From Flavobacterium acetivorans (GTDB taxonomy: Bacteria > Bacteroidota > Bacteroidia > Flavobacteriales > Flavobacteriaceae), in NCBI RefSeq assembly GCF_020911885.1, contig NZ_CP087132.1, forward strand, positions 992,001 through 1,056,000: a stretch of DNA of 64,000 nt, given 5' to 3'. The stretch's first letter is position 1; each line of letters begins with the position of its first letter. The notes beneath the pieces were generated by a model, which did no database searches, was not told where the DNA came from, and saw nothing but the letters and a program-made list of their open reading frames with translations. Shown here in pieces: positions 8,248 to 17,224 of this stretch. The position numbers and the translations under genes were made by a program.

Positions 8248-9720
8248 TTAAGAGTTAATTATAGGAAGCGAAACGGTGAATTGAGTTCCTTTTCCAAGTT
8301 CTGTATCAAAGGTAATTGTTCCTTTATAATTTTCGATAATATTTTTGATAATACCAAGACCCAATCCCATTCCACTGCTTTTAGTGGTGAATTTGGGTTC
8401 AAATATGCGATCAATGTCTTGTTGCTTCATTCCTATTCCATTGTCTTTCACGGTAATTAGCACATCATTGGATTCTTTTCTAACGGAAACGGATACGCTT
8501 TTATTTTCTTGTTGTTCCGGTATGGATTGAATAGCATTTTTAACCAAGTTGGTGATGATTCGAATGAGTTGGGTTCGGTCAATTTTTGCAATAATCTCGG
8601 GTGATTCGCTTTCAAAAACAATATGCTCCTCATTAAAAATATCTAAGGCTAGTTCTACCACTTCCACTACGTTAAGTGTTTCATTTTGTTGGGCAGGCAT
8701 CGAAGCAAAATTTGAAAAGGCTGAGGCAACAGCATTCATAGTGTCAATTTGTTGGATCAGCGTTTCGGAGTAATCCTTCATTTTTTGAGTGATGTTCGGA
8801 TCATTTGGATCGAATTTTCGCTGAAAACTCTGTACCGTTAATCGCATCGGCGTCAATGGATTTTTTATTTCATGTGCTACTTGTTTGGCCATTTCGCGCC
8901 AAGCGCCTTCTCTTTCGCCTTGAGCGAGTTTTACGGCACTTTTTTCTAATTCATCGACCATTCTATTGTAAGCATTAATCAGCAAGTTGATTTCTTTGCT
9001 GCTGGCTTCGAGAAGAATTTTTTCGTTTTTTTGATTTAAGCTGGTTTCATTCAGCTTGTCCGAAATAGTTTTTAGCGATTTAGTGATATATGACGAAAGG
9101 AAATAAGCCAGTCCAAATGCTACAATAAGCATAAAGGAATAGACCTGACTCAAGCGAATTAGGAAATTATGAAGTTCCTTCTCATAGAAACCATCATCTT
9201 CTAAATAAGGTAAATTGAGAACACCTAAGGGTTTAAATTTATCGTCTTTAATTTGTGTAAATGAGGATCTGTTTTTAACCCCATTTATGGTTTTAATGTC
9301 TACATATCTTTTTTCAATAGAGGAGCGAACGAGCTTTAATATGTATGCAGGAATGGGTGGAGAAACCTTGTCTATAGAGAAAGATTCTTTAGAGGATTTC
9401 AACAGCTTTCCGTCTAGGTCGTAAATGTTAATTTCAATATTGTGAATGTGCGCCAATTCGTGAATCTTATCTTTGAAAATCAAATCTAAATTCTCGCTTG
9501 TCAAGGGATAAGTGGTGGTCGAAAGAATGTAATTGATGTGCTCTTTTACCGCATTTTCCTTACGTTCCAGTCTTTCCTGATGGTATTCTTTGGCTTCGTT
9601 TTTAAATTGGATGATCGAAATGGAAGCTAACAAAACAGAAGCCACGATTATCAATAAGATCATCGAAATAAAAATTCGAATCCGCAACGAAAGCATCGAT
9701 ATTTTGAAGCCTTTTAGCAT
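8248..9720 (-). CDS. Membrane sensor histidine kinase, NtrY-like
   Basis: A 490-residue kinase with a transmembrane helix at about 13-35, an extracytoplasmic sensor region, a second helix near 190-210, a HAMP-like linker, a HisKA dimerisation domain with phospho-acceptor His near residue 283 (H-E-I-K-N-P-L-T-P-M-R), and an HATPase domain with N, G1 (D-N-G-I-G-M) and G2 (G-L-G-L-G) boxes near the C-terminus. H-E-I-K-N-P-L-T-P is typical of NtrY-type kinases. No response regulator gene is adjacent. It lies 2 bp from hemJ, so it is probably cotranscribed with hemH-hemJ. The ligand is unknown. Confidence 0.9.
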   Translation of the reverse strand: MLKGFKISMLSLRIRIFISMILLIIVASVLLASISIIQFKNEAKEYHQERLERKENAVKEHINYILSTTTYPLTSENLDLIFKDKIHELAHIHNIEINIYDLDGKLLKSSKESFSIDKVSPPIPAYILKLVRSSIEKRYVDIKTINGVKNRSSFTQIKDDKFKPLGVLNLPYLEDDGFYEKELHNFLIRLSQVYSFMLIVAFGLAYFLSSYITKSLKTISDKLNETSLNQKNEKILLEASSKEINLLINAYNRMVDELEKSAVKLAQGEREGAWREMAKQVAHEIKNPLTPMRLTVQSFQRKFDPNDPNITQKMKDYSETLIQQIDTMNAVASAFSNFASMPAQQNETLNVVEVVELALDIFNEEHIVFESESPEIIAKIDRTQLIRIITNLVKNAIQSIPEQQENKSVSVSVRKESNDVLITVKDNGIGMKQQDIDRIFEPKFTTKSSGMGLGLGIIKNIIENYKGTITFDTELGKGTQFTVSLPIINS

Positions 9721-9722
9721 AG

Positions 9723-10277
9723 TTAAGATTGGTTTTTCTCTCTAATTCTTTTATAAAATTTGAAACCCAACATAATCAATATAGAAAACAAAAATATTCC
9801 AATTACCCCATAAATCCAGTTGAAGGCGTTTTTTAAAACAACTAAAAAGACGACTGCAAAAAGGATAATTGTGGCGCCTTCATTCCATAAACGCATAAAG
9901 TTTGTGGTGTATTTTACTTGATCATTTTGCAATTGTTTGAATATTTGATGGCATTTTCCATGGTATAAATACAACACAAATACGAAGCCAAGTTTTACAT
10001 GCATCCAAGGCATTTGTAACCACGATCGTCCCAAATCAGTAAAAAACAGCATCCAAAAAGCAAAAAAGCTGGCCAAGATAGCTGATGGCCAGCTGATAAT
10101 GTACCACAAGCGATAGCTCATTATTTTATACTGTTTTTGTAGTATTTCTTTCTCAGGCGATGGTTTTTGTGCGGCTTCAATTTGGTAAACAAAGAGGCGA
10201 ACAATATAAAACAAACCAGCGAACCAGGTAATTACAAAAATAAGATGTAAAGATTTGAGGTAGTTGTAGTATTCCAT
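9723..10277 (-). CDS. hemJ: Protoporphyrinogen IX oxidase HemJ-type (CopD/UPF0093 family)
   Basis: A 184-residue integral membrane protein with about four or five helices. The first helix carries S-L-H-L-I-F-V-I-T-W-F-A-G-L-F-Y with the conserved His and a following Arg, and a later helix has W-M-H-V-K-L-G with the conserved His and Lys. HemJ oxidises protoporphyrinogen IX to protoporphyrin IX in bacteria that lack HemG and HemY. The assignment is supported by hemH, the next enzyme, 6 bp upstream. A generic 'CopD family protein' label would miss this role. Confidence 0.85.
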   Translation of the reverse strand: MEYYNYLKSLHLIFVITWFAGLFYIVRLFVYQIEAAQKPSPEKEILQKQYKIMSYRLWYIISWPSAILASFFAFWMLFFTDLGRSWLQMPWMHVKLGFVFVLYLYHGKCHQIFKQLQNDQVKYTTNFMRLWNEGATIILFAVVFLVVLKNAFNWIYGVIGIFLFSILIMLGFKFYKRIREKNQS

Positions 10278-10283
10278 AGGTTT

Positions 10284-11303
10284 TTATTTGGCAATAGCCC
10301 AGTCGTTAATCCAGTTGCTCACGGTTTTACACCAATCTTCACTATCGTTTAAACAAGGAACAGCGGTAAATTCTTCACCTCCATGTGCTTTAAATTCGTG
10401 ATTGGCTTCCATGGCGATTTCTTCTAGAGTTTCTAGACAATCAGCGACAAAAGCTGGAGTTACAACTGCTAATTTCTTAATTCCTTTCTCCGGCATTTTG
10501 TTGACTTCAACATCAGTATAAGGCTCAAGCCATTTGTCACCGGCTAATCTGGATTGAAAGGTTTGGCTGTATTTTCCTTCTGGAATGCCTAATTGTTGTA
10601 CGACCAGTTTAGTGGTTTCGTAGCATTGATGGCGGTAACAAAATTCATGTGCTGGCGAAGGCGTGTTGCAACAAGAGCCATCAATTTTGCAATGCGATTT
10701 AGTGACATCGGTTTTTCGAATGTGGCGTTCCGGTAAACCGTGATACGAAAATAACAAATGATCGTATTCAAAATTTGCCAGATGGCTTTTTATAGAATCA
10801 GAAAGGTTTTTGATGTAATCGGGTTTGTTGTAAAAGGCAGGAACCGTAGAGAATTTCATAGTTGGAAAATGCTCTTTTCTGATTTCTTCGGCTTTTTCCA
10901 AAACCGTAACCGTAGAGGACATCGCATGATGCGGGTACAATGGGAAAAGTAAAACTTCGGTAACGCCTTGGTCAGCCAGTTCTTTTAAGCCGGAATAGAT
11001 GTTAGGATTTCCATATCGCATCGACAAAGCCATTGGAACTTGGACTTGCGGTTTTACTTTTTCAAACATTCTTTTGGAAAGTACCACAAGTGGGGAACCT
11101 TCTTTCCACCAAATTTTAGCGTATGCTTCGGCTGATTTGGCGGGTCTTTTTCTTAAAATAATACCTCGAACCAGCAAGGCTCTTAATAAAAATGGAACAT
11201 CAATGACATATTTGTCCATTAAAAACTCATCTAAATAAGGCTTTACGTCTTTTGGAGTTGGACTTTCTGGAGAACCTAAATTGATTAATAATACACCTTT
11301 CAT
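10284..11303 (-). CDS. hemH: Ferrochelatase
   Basis: Inserts Fe(II) into protoporphyrin IX, the last step of protoheme synthesis. M-K-G-V-L-L-I-N-L-G-S-P-E opens the protein when ATG 11303 is used (339 residues); the further 11 residues from 11336 lie next to the promoter and are rejected. The active-site motif S-Y-H-G-L-P-E-R-H is present. The following segment (about residues 200-230) has a cluster of cysteines in H-C-K-I-D-G-S-C-C-N-T and F-C-Y-R-H-Q-C, which could bind a metal or Fe-S cluster. hemJ follows directly. Confidence 0.95.
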   Translation of the reverse strand: MKGVLLINLGSPESPTPKDVKPYLDEFLMDKYVIDVPFLLRALLVRGIILRKRPAKSAEAYAKIWWKEGSPLVVLSKRMFEKVKPQVQVPMALSMRYGNPNIYSGLKELADQGVTEVLLFPLYPHHAMSSTVTVLEKAEEIRKEHFPTMKFSTVPAFYNKPDYIKNLSDSIKSHLANFEYDHLLFSYHGLPERHIRKTDVTKSHCKIDGSCCNTPSPAHEFCYRHQCYETTKLVVQQLGIPEGKYSQTFQSRLAGDKWLEPYTDVEVNKMPEKGIKKLAVVTPAFVADCLETLEEIAMEANHEFKAHGGEEFTAVPCLNDSEDWCKTVSNWINDWAIAK

Positions 11304-11333
11304 TTTTTTTGTTTTGTTTTTGATAAAAGTAAA

Positions 11334-11341
11334 CAAACTTA
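11334..11341 (-). promoter_or_regulatory. -7 element for the hemH operon
   Basis: The minus strand reads TAAGTTTG, a match to TAnnTTTG, 30 bp upstream of the hemH ATG at 11303. A weak -33 (TTA rather than TTG) lies 19 bp further upstream. Confidence 0.5.
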
Positions 11342-11403
11342 CTTTTTTATAAATTGGGATTAACTAATTTTTATTTATTGTGTAATGCGCAAAATCAATC
11401 GTC

Positions 11404-12276
11404 TTAGGTATTGGGATTGATTGACATTAGGTATTTTTTTGGAGTGGTGCCAAATTTCTTTTTAAATGCAGCAATGAAATGACTTCCGGTGCTGTAACCT
11501 ATTTTTAATCCTACTTCATTGACATTATAGGAACCGCTGTCGAGCAGTTTTCGGGCAAAATCCATTTTGTAGTCAAACAGAAAGCCATAAACGGTATCGC
11601 CATAAATCTGTTTGAAACCCATTTTTAGTTTCTTCAAATTCAAACCTATCTCATCGGCGAGTTCTTGTAAACCCGGTGGCTCAGCCATATTGGCAATAAT
11701 GATTTCTTTGGCTTTCTTGATTTTCATCACATTGTCCTCATCAATCAGGAACGGACATTGTTCGGCATTTGGATCTTCGGTTCGGTTAAAGTATAAACTC
11801 AGTAACTCATAACCTTTTCCTTTGTAATAGAGATTTTTTATCGAAGGATGCAGGTTGTAATGAAACAATTGACTCAATACAATAGCCATTGATGGACTTA
11901 CATTTCCTTCGTTATAGTATTTTTTGTCCTTATTGTCGGGACTCAAAAAAGTGATGTAATCGGCCTCGGTTGAAAATAAGGCGTGGAATTTTTTGATGGA
12001 AATAATCACCGAAATAACCCAAGAATTAGGCGAAAGTTCCAAATTTAAAGGCAATTCTTTTTGCGGATTGTATAAAAGCAATGATTTCTCTTCTTTTAGT
12101 TCCAAGGTGTAATTTCCTTGGTTGAAGATGAATTTTGCACCGCCTTTTAATCCAAAATGAAACTGAATCAATCCGCTGCTCACTTCTCGTTGGGCAAAAA
12201 AAGGCTCTGCGCTGTCGTTTTGAAAGCGAATTAGGGTGAAGTCATCTTCTATTTTAATAATTTCTTGAGAACTCAT
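11404..12276 (-). CDS. AraC-family transcriptional regulator
   Basis: A 290-residue regulator with a C-terminal AraC/XylS DNA-binding domain (about residues 190-285): the first helix-turn-helix around L-Q-E-L-A-D-E-I-G-L-N-L-K-K-L and the second around V-N-E-V-G-L-K-I-G-Y-S-T-G-S-H-F, ending F-G-T-T-P-K-K-Y. The N-terminal 180 residues form an uncharacterised effector or cupin-like domain. It lies between the leftward hemH operon and the rightward hemA operon, so control of heme synthesis is plausible but not shown. Confidence 0.9.
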   Translation of the reverse strand: MSSQEIIKIEDDFTLIRFQNDSAEPFFAQREVSSGLIQFHFGLKGGAKFIFNQGNYTLELKEEKSLLLYNPQKELPLNLELSPNSWVISVIISIKKFHALFSTEADYITFLSPDNKDKKYYNEGNVSPSMAIVLSQLFHYNLHPSIKNLYYKGKGYELLSLYFNRTEDPNAEQCPFLIDEDNVMKIKKAKEIIIANMAEPPGLQELADEIGLNLKKLKMGFKQIYGDTVYGFLFDYKMDFARKLLDSGSYNVNEVGLKIGYSTGSHFIAAFKKKFGTTPKKYLMSINPNT

Positions 12277-12300
12277 AGCGACATTTTTTAATTAAAAACA

Positions 12301-12312
12301 TGATAATTATCA
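12301..12312. promoter_or_regulatory. Palindrome TGATA-N2-TATCA upstream of the AraC regulator
   Basis: TGATAATTATCA is a perfect 12-bp palindrome 25 bp upstream of the regulator's ATG and about 190 bp upstream of hemA. The same TGATA-N2-TATCA arrangement abuts the feoA promoter at 53395-53406. It resembles half of a Fur box, so an iron-responsive operator is a reasonable but untested inference. Confidence 0.45.
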
Positions 12313-12470
12313 GTTAGAACTGTTTAGAACGACTCTAAATAAATTAGGTAACATGGCCTTATTTTACTGCAAAAATAACATAATTTGCGATAAAATAGAT
12401 CTTTAGAAATAAAAAACATACAGCGACACAAAAAGTACTTTTAGCGTTACTTTTATAAATACTATAGTGA

Positions 12471-12478
12471 TAATTTTG
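12471..12478 (+). promoter_or_regulatory. -7 element for hemA
   Basis: TAATTTTG matches TAnnTTTG and ends 26 bp before the hemA ATG at 12504. No good TTG -33 element is visible (only TTA with 21-bp spacing). Confidence 0.45.
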
Positions 12479-12503
12479 TTGCACTTTCTTGAAAGGTATT
12501 CAT

Positions 12504-13760
12504 ATGGAAAATAATAAACAATCAAAGCTTCTTTATTTTTATGCAGTTGGATTAAGCTATAAAAAAGCAGATGCTGAGATAAGGGGGAAATTTAGCTTAG
12601 ACACAACAGCTAAAACACGTTTGTTAGAACAGGCAAAAAACGAAGGGATCGAAAGTTTAATCGTCACTTCTACTTGTAATAGAACGGAAATCTACGGCTT
12701 TGCAGAGCATCCTTTTCAATTAATTAAATTGATTTGTGAGAACAGCCAAGGCAGTGTTGAAGCATTCCAAAAAGTTGGTTTTGTATATAAAAATAAAGAA
12801 GCCATTGGACACATGTTTCGCGTAGGAACCGGTTTAGACAGTCAAATTCTAGGAGATTTCGAGATTATTTCACAGATAAAATCCAGTTTTATACAGTCAA
12901 AAGCTTTTGGTCTTGCCAATGCTTTCATGGAGCGATTAGTCAATGCCGTGATTCAGGCGAGTAAAAAGATAAAAACAGATACCGAAATCAGTTCGGGTGC
13001 TACTTCTGTTTCTTTTGCTTCGGTTCAATATATTATCAAGAATGTGGAAGACATTGGAAATAAAAATATTTTATTGTTTGGAACGGGGAAAATAGGGAGA
13101 AATACCTGCGAAAATTTAGTGAAACATACTAAAAATGAGCACATCACTCTGATCAACAGAACCAAAGACAAGGCCGAAAAGCTTGCAGGAAAACTCAATC
13201 TAATCGTAAAAGATTATTCAGAACTGCATTTGGAACTGCAAAAAGCCGATGTTGTTGTAGTGGCAACCGGCGCACAAAATCCTACGGTAGACAAAGCGAT
13301 TTTGAATCTTAAAAAACCGTTGCTAATTTTAGATTTATCCATTCCTAAAAATGTAAATGAAGATGTTGAGGAATTAGAAGGGGTTACGCTGATTCATATG
13401 GATTATTTGTCCCAGTTGACAGACGAAACTCTGGAAAACAGAAAAACACACATCCCAGCTGCCGAGGCCATCATCGAAGAGATAAAAGAAGAGTTCATTA
13501 CTTGGACTAAAGGCAGAAAATTTGCCCCAACCATTAATGCGCTAAAAGAAAAACTGAATGCGATTAAAGTTTCTGAATTGGATTTTCAAAGCAAAAAAAT
13601 CGCAAATTTCAACGAAGAACATGCTGAAATTATCAGCAACAGAATCATTCAGAAAATAACCACACAATTTGCCAACCATTTGAAAGATGACAATACCATG
13701 GTGGATGAAAGCATCGAATGGATTGAAAAAGTGTTTAAAATTAACGCTTCTGTGAAGTAA
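12504..13760 (+). CDS. hemA: Glutamyl-tRNA reductase
   Basis: Reduces glutamyl-tRNA(Glu) to glutamate-1-semialdehyde with NADPH, the first committed step of C5-pathway tetrapyrrole synthesis. The catalytic Cys is Cys58 in T-S-T-C-N-R-T-E-I-Y. The NADPH domain has G-T-G-K-I-G-R-N near residue 190, and a C-terminal dimerisation helix follows. I use ATG 12504 (M-E-N-N-K-Q), giving 418 residues; an upstream TTG at 12489 is less likely. hemL, encoding the next enzyme, is not in the window. hemC follows after 62 bp. Confidence 0.95.
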   Translation: MENNKQSKLLYFYAVGLSYKKADAEIRGKFSLDTTAKTRLLEQAKNEGIESLIVTSTCNRTEIYGFAEHPFQLIKLICENSQGSVEAFQKVGFVYKNKEAIGHMFRVGTGLDSQILGDFEIISQIKSSFIQSKAFGLANAFMERLVNAVIQASKKIKTDTEISSGATSVSFASVQYIIKNVEDIGNKNILLFGTGKIGRNTCENLVKHTKNEHITLINRTKDKAEKLAGKLNLIVKDYSELHLELQKADVVVVATGAQNPTVDKAILNLKKPLLILDLSIPKNVNEDVEELEGVTLIHMDYLSQLTDETLENRKTHIPAAEAIIEEIKEEFITWTKGRKFAPTINALKEKLNAIKVSELDFQSKKIANFNEEHAEIISNRIIQKITTQFANHLKDDNTMVDESIEWIEKVFKINASVK

Positions 13761-13822
13761 ATAATGTTCTTTTACGAAACCTTAACGAATCTTAATTTCT
13801 CAAAGGTTCTATTAAAATAAAA

Positions 13823-14749
13823 ATGGCAGATAAAATAATACGAATAGGAACTCGCGATAGCGAATTAGCACTTTGGCAAGCACATACGGTTCAAAAAAAG
13901 CTAAACGATTTAGGTTATAAAACTGAAATTGTTGCCGTCAAATCTCAGGGTGATATCATTCTCGATAAGCCACTTTACGAATTAGGAATCACAGGAATTT
14001 TTACTAAAACGCTCGATATTGCCATGATCAATGGTCAGGTAGATATCGCCGTGCATTCCATGAAGGATGTTCCTACGGCTTTGCCAACGGGAATTGTACA
14101 AGCAGCCGTTTTGGAAAGAGCCAATACTTTGGATATTCTGGTTTACAAAGACAATCTTAATTTTTTGGAAGGAGAAGGAACAATTGCTACCGGAAGTTTG
14201 CGTCGTCAGGCACAATGGTTGCACAAATACCCAACTCATAAAACGGTCGATTTGCGTGGAAATGTCAATACTCGAATGCAGAAATTACAGGATAGCGATT
14301 GGAATGGAGCTGTTTTTGCCGCAGCAGGTTTAGAACGTATCAATCTGAAACCAACAGATTTTATTGATTTAGACTGGATGATTCCGGCCCCTGCTCAAGG
14401 AGCAATGGTTGTGGTGGGAATGCAAAACGACAATTTTACTTTGGACGCTTTGTCACAGTTAAATGATATTGAAACCGAAATATGTACGCATATTGAAAGA
14501 CAATTTCTGAGAACTTTGGAAGGCGGTTGTACGGCTCCAATTGGTGCTTTGGCGCAGTATAACGAAGAGGAAGATAGTATTCACTTTCAAGGAGCTTTGT
14601 TTTCATTGGACGGAAAACAAAAACTGGAAGTAAATAAAACCTTTGATATCGGGGAATGGAAAAAATTAGGTTTCCATGCAGCCCAAGAAATTTTACAAAA
14701 TGGAGGAGTAAATTTAATGGAAAGCATTCGTAAAGATTTAAAAAAATAA
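13823..14749 (+). CDS. hemC: Hydroxymethylbilane synthase (porphobilinogen deaminase)
   Basis: Joins four porphobilinogen molecules into hydroxymethylbilane. The N-terminal I-G-T-R-D-S-E-L-A-L-W-Q-A and the R-G-N-V-N-T-R-M-Q-K-L motif are present. Cys236 in L-E-G-G-C-T-A-P-I-G is the attachment site for the dipyrromethane cofactor. At 308 residues the length is standard. The ktrB potassium-channel gene starts 12 bp after the stop, interrupting the hemC-hemD pair found in many genomes. Confidence 0.96.
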   Translation: MADKIIRIGTRDSELALWQAHTVQKKLNDLGYKTEIVAVKSQGDIILDKPLYELGITGIFTKTLDIAMINGQVDIAVHSMKDVPTALPTGIVQAAVLERANTLDILVYKDNLNFLEGEGTIATGSLRRQAQWLHKYPTHKTVDLRGNVNTRMQKLQDSDWNGAVFAAAGLERINLKPTDFIDLDWMIPAPAQGAMVVVGMQNDNFTLDALSQLNDIETEICTHIERQFLRTLEGGCTAPIGALAQYNEEEDSIHFQGALFSLDGKQKLEVNKTFDIGEWKKLGFHAAQEILQNGGVNLMESIRKDLKK

Positions 14750-14761
14750 TTTTATTTCAAT

Positions 14762-16504
14762 ATGAAGAAAGAATCCTTGCTCAATTATTTGTATCGCTTT
14801 TTCGATATTATCGTATTGCTTTTTATTGTTTTTGACTTTGGATATGATTTTGAAGATAATTATGATTCTCTTCATATTGTGGGCTTAATCCTTCTTTCTG
14901 TTGGTTTGTTGGCTTTCAATACCTTTAAGTTTTTTAATTATAGTTTTAAGAGCAACAAGAAAGTAGTTTTAATCAATATGATTTTGTTGGTTATTCTGTT
15001 GGTAATTTGTGGGATAATCTGGTTGCTAAATAGTAGTTTTCCGGCCTATTATATCTTGCAAAAAATAAAACCTGTGCTAGAAGGTGGATTGATTTTCTAT
15101 TTTTTATTGCGTTTAATGGTCTTTGTGCGTTATATTTATGACATTTACTTTAATCCGGCGATTGTTTTTGTAGGAAGTTTTATGATTTTAGTTTTGATTG
15201 GAAGTTTTTTACTGATGCTTCCAAGTGCTACTACAAATGGAATAAGTTATACAAATGCTCTTTTTACCGCCACCAGTGCGGTTTGCGTTACTGGTCTTAC
15301 CGTAGTTGATACCGCGGTAGATTTTACCATCGTGGGCCAATCCATAATCATCGTCTTAATACAATTGGGCGGAATTGGAATTTTAACCTTCACCTCGTTC
15401 TTTGCCTTTTTTTTTAGAGGGAGTTCTTCCTTTAAAGAAGGGTTGAACACTCGAGATTTTATCGCTAATGATGGTTTAAAAGACGTTTTTAGAGCAGCAC
15501 TGAACGTTGTTATTTTTACCTTAGGAGTCGAACTGGTGGGTGCGTTATTTATTTATTCTTCCATTATTGATAATCCAGCTATCGAGAATGATTTCTACTT
15601 TTCAATATTTCATTCTGTTTCTGCTTTTTGTAATGCGGGATTCTCTATTATTCCCGGAGGAATGTTAAACGAAACGATTTTTTTTAATTATTATTTACAG
15701 TGGATTATCATGTTGATGATTATACTGGGTGGGCTTGGGCATAATATAGTATTCAATTTTTTCTACTATTTAAAAACTTATGTTGTTGAGTTGTTTAAGA
15801 AAAAAATTGTCCATAAAAAAATCAGAATCATTACTGTAAATACTAAAATTGTAATTTATACCACTTTGTTATTGTTAGTAGGTGGTTTTGTTTTTCTTTT
15901 TATTTCTGAATACAACAACACTTTACTAGAGCACAATACTGTTTTTGGAAAAATAACAGCTGCTAGTTTTAATGCCGTTTCACCAAGGACTGCTGGCTTT
16001 AATGCGGTAGATTATGAAAAAATGAATGTGCCATCATTGCTTTTTGTTATTTTTTTAATGTGGATTGGAGGATCGCCAGCATCAACTGCCGGTGGTATTA
16101 AAACGAGTACTTTTGCATTAGCAACTTTAAATATATTTGCAGTGGCTAGAGGCAAGAGTAGAATTCAAATATTTGGAAGAAGAATATCCTCTGAATCGAC
16201 TTCGCGTGCGTTTGCTATTTTATGTATTTCATTGATTACTATTGGTGTTTCTATTATGGCAGTTTTAATTTTTGAGCCTAAAGGTACGCCTTTATTAACG
16301 GTTGCTTTTGAATGCTTTTCAGCCTATAGCACCGTGGGTTTAAGCTTAAATTTTACACAAACTTTATCAGAACCTAGTAAATTGGTTTTAATTCTGTGTA
16401 TGTTTATTGGTCGAATAGGAATGCTCAATTTAATGGTCGGATTATTACGAAGATTGAATCATCAGTTTTACGAATATCCAAAAGAGAATATATTAATTAA
16501 CTAA
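14762..16504 (+). CDS. ktrB: K+ transporter membrane subunit, TrkH/KtrB family
   Basis: A 580-residue polytopic membrane protein of the Trk/Ktr family, which forms the K+ (or Na+/K+) translocating pore. Pore-loop motifs are visible: T-A-T-S-A-V-C-V-T-G-L, F-H-S-V-S-A-F-C-N-A-G-F-S, S-P-R-T-A-G-F-N and E-C-F-S-A-Y-S-T-V-G-L-S, each with the selectivity Gly. An N-terminal extension of about 140 residues carries extra hydrophobic segments. The regulatory subunit ktrA begins 10 bp downstream. The pair is inserted between hemC and hemD. Confidence 0.92.
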   Translation: MKKESLLNYLYRFFDIIVLLFIVFDFGYDFEDNYDSLHIVGLILLSVGLLAFNTFKFFNYSFKSNKKVVLINMILLVILLVICGIIWLLNSSFPAYYILQKIKPVLEGGLIFYFLLRLMVFVRYIYDIYFNPAIVFVGSFMILVLIGSFLLMLPSATTNGISYTNALFTATSAVCVTGLTVVDTAVDFTIVGQSIIIVLIQLGGIGILTFTSFFAFFFRGSSSFKEGLNTRDFIANDGLKDVFRAALNVVIFTLGVELVGALFIYSSIIDNPAIENDFYFSIFHSVSAFCNAGFSIIPGGMLNETIFFNYYLQWIIMLMIILGGLGHNIVFNFFYYLKTYVVELFKKKIVHKKIRIITVNTKIVIYTTLLLLVGGFVFLFISEYNNTLLEHNTVFGKITAASFNAVSPRTAGFNAVDYEKMNVPSLLFVIFLMWIGGSPASTAGGIKTSTFALATLNIFAVARGKSRIQIFGRRISSESTSRAFAILCISLITIGVSIMAVLIFEPKGTPLLTVAFECFSAYSTVGLSLNFTQTLSEPSKLVLILCMFIGRIGMLNLMVGLLRRLNHQFYEYPKENILIN

Positions 16505-16514
16505 ACTTGTTCAA

Positions 16515-17222
16515 ATGAAAATAATCGTATTTGGTTTAGGGAATTTCGGAATGTCATTAGCAATTAGTCTGACCGAAACAGGAAATGAAGTTATTGGTGT
16601 TGACAAAAATATCGAAAAAGTGAATTTAGTGAAAGACAAGATCTCCCATGCCATTGCAATGGATTCAACTAACGAATTGTCCTATGAAGCACTGCCTTTA
16701 AAAGACACTGACAAAGTTGTTGTTGCCATCGGAGAAAACGAAGGAGCTGCTATTATCACCACCGCAATAATTAAAAAATTGAGTGATGTAAAAATCATCA
16801 GTAGAGCATTGTCACCTATTCACGATACGGTTTTAGAGGCTATGGGAATTCATAGTATCGTACATCCCGAACAAGAATCAGCGGATAGATTAACCAAACA
16901 AATCAATTTTAAATCAACTTTAGAAAATTACCAATTAGACGATAATTATACTATTTCTGAAGTAAAAGCAAAACCGGAATTCTTTGGGAAAACATTAGCC
17001 GTATTAGATACAATTGATAAATACCGCCTAACTTTAATTACTATTATTCGAAAAAGAGAGAAGAAAAATTTAATAGGGAAAAAATCCATTGTAAAAGAAT
17101 CCATTGGTCGATTATCGCCAGAAACCGTTATTTTAGAAAACGACATTTTAGTGGTTTATGGCTACAATAAAGATATAGAAACCTATTGCTTAGGGCAAGA
17201 AGAACATCAAATAAGAAGCTAA
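16515..17222 (+). CDS. ktrA: K+ uptake regulatory subunit, TrkA/KtrA family
   Basis: A 235-residue cytoplasmic protein with an N-terminal RCK/TrkA-N domain: a Rossmann motif G-L-G-N-F-G near residue 7 and the acidic G-V-D-K-N after strand 2. A TrkA-C domain follows (about 140-225). It gates the KtrB pore in response to nucleotides. hemD begins 2 bp after its stop, so the K+ genes are embedded in the heme operon and probably cotranscribed with it. Confidence 0.92.
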   Translation: MKIIVFGLGNFGMSLAISLTETGNEVIGVDKNIEKVNLVKDKISHAIAMDSTNELSYEALPLKDTDKVVVAIGENEGAAIITTAIIKKLSDVKIISRALSPIHDTVLEAMGIHSIVHPEQESADRLTKQINFKSTLENYQLDDNYTISEVKAKPEFFGKTLAVLDTIDKYRLTLITIIRKREKKNLIGKKSIVKESIGRLSPETVILENDILVVYGYNKDIETYCLGQEEHQIRS

Positions 17223-17224
17223 TA

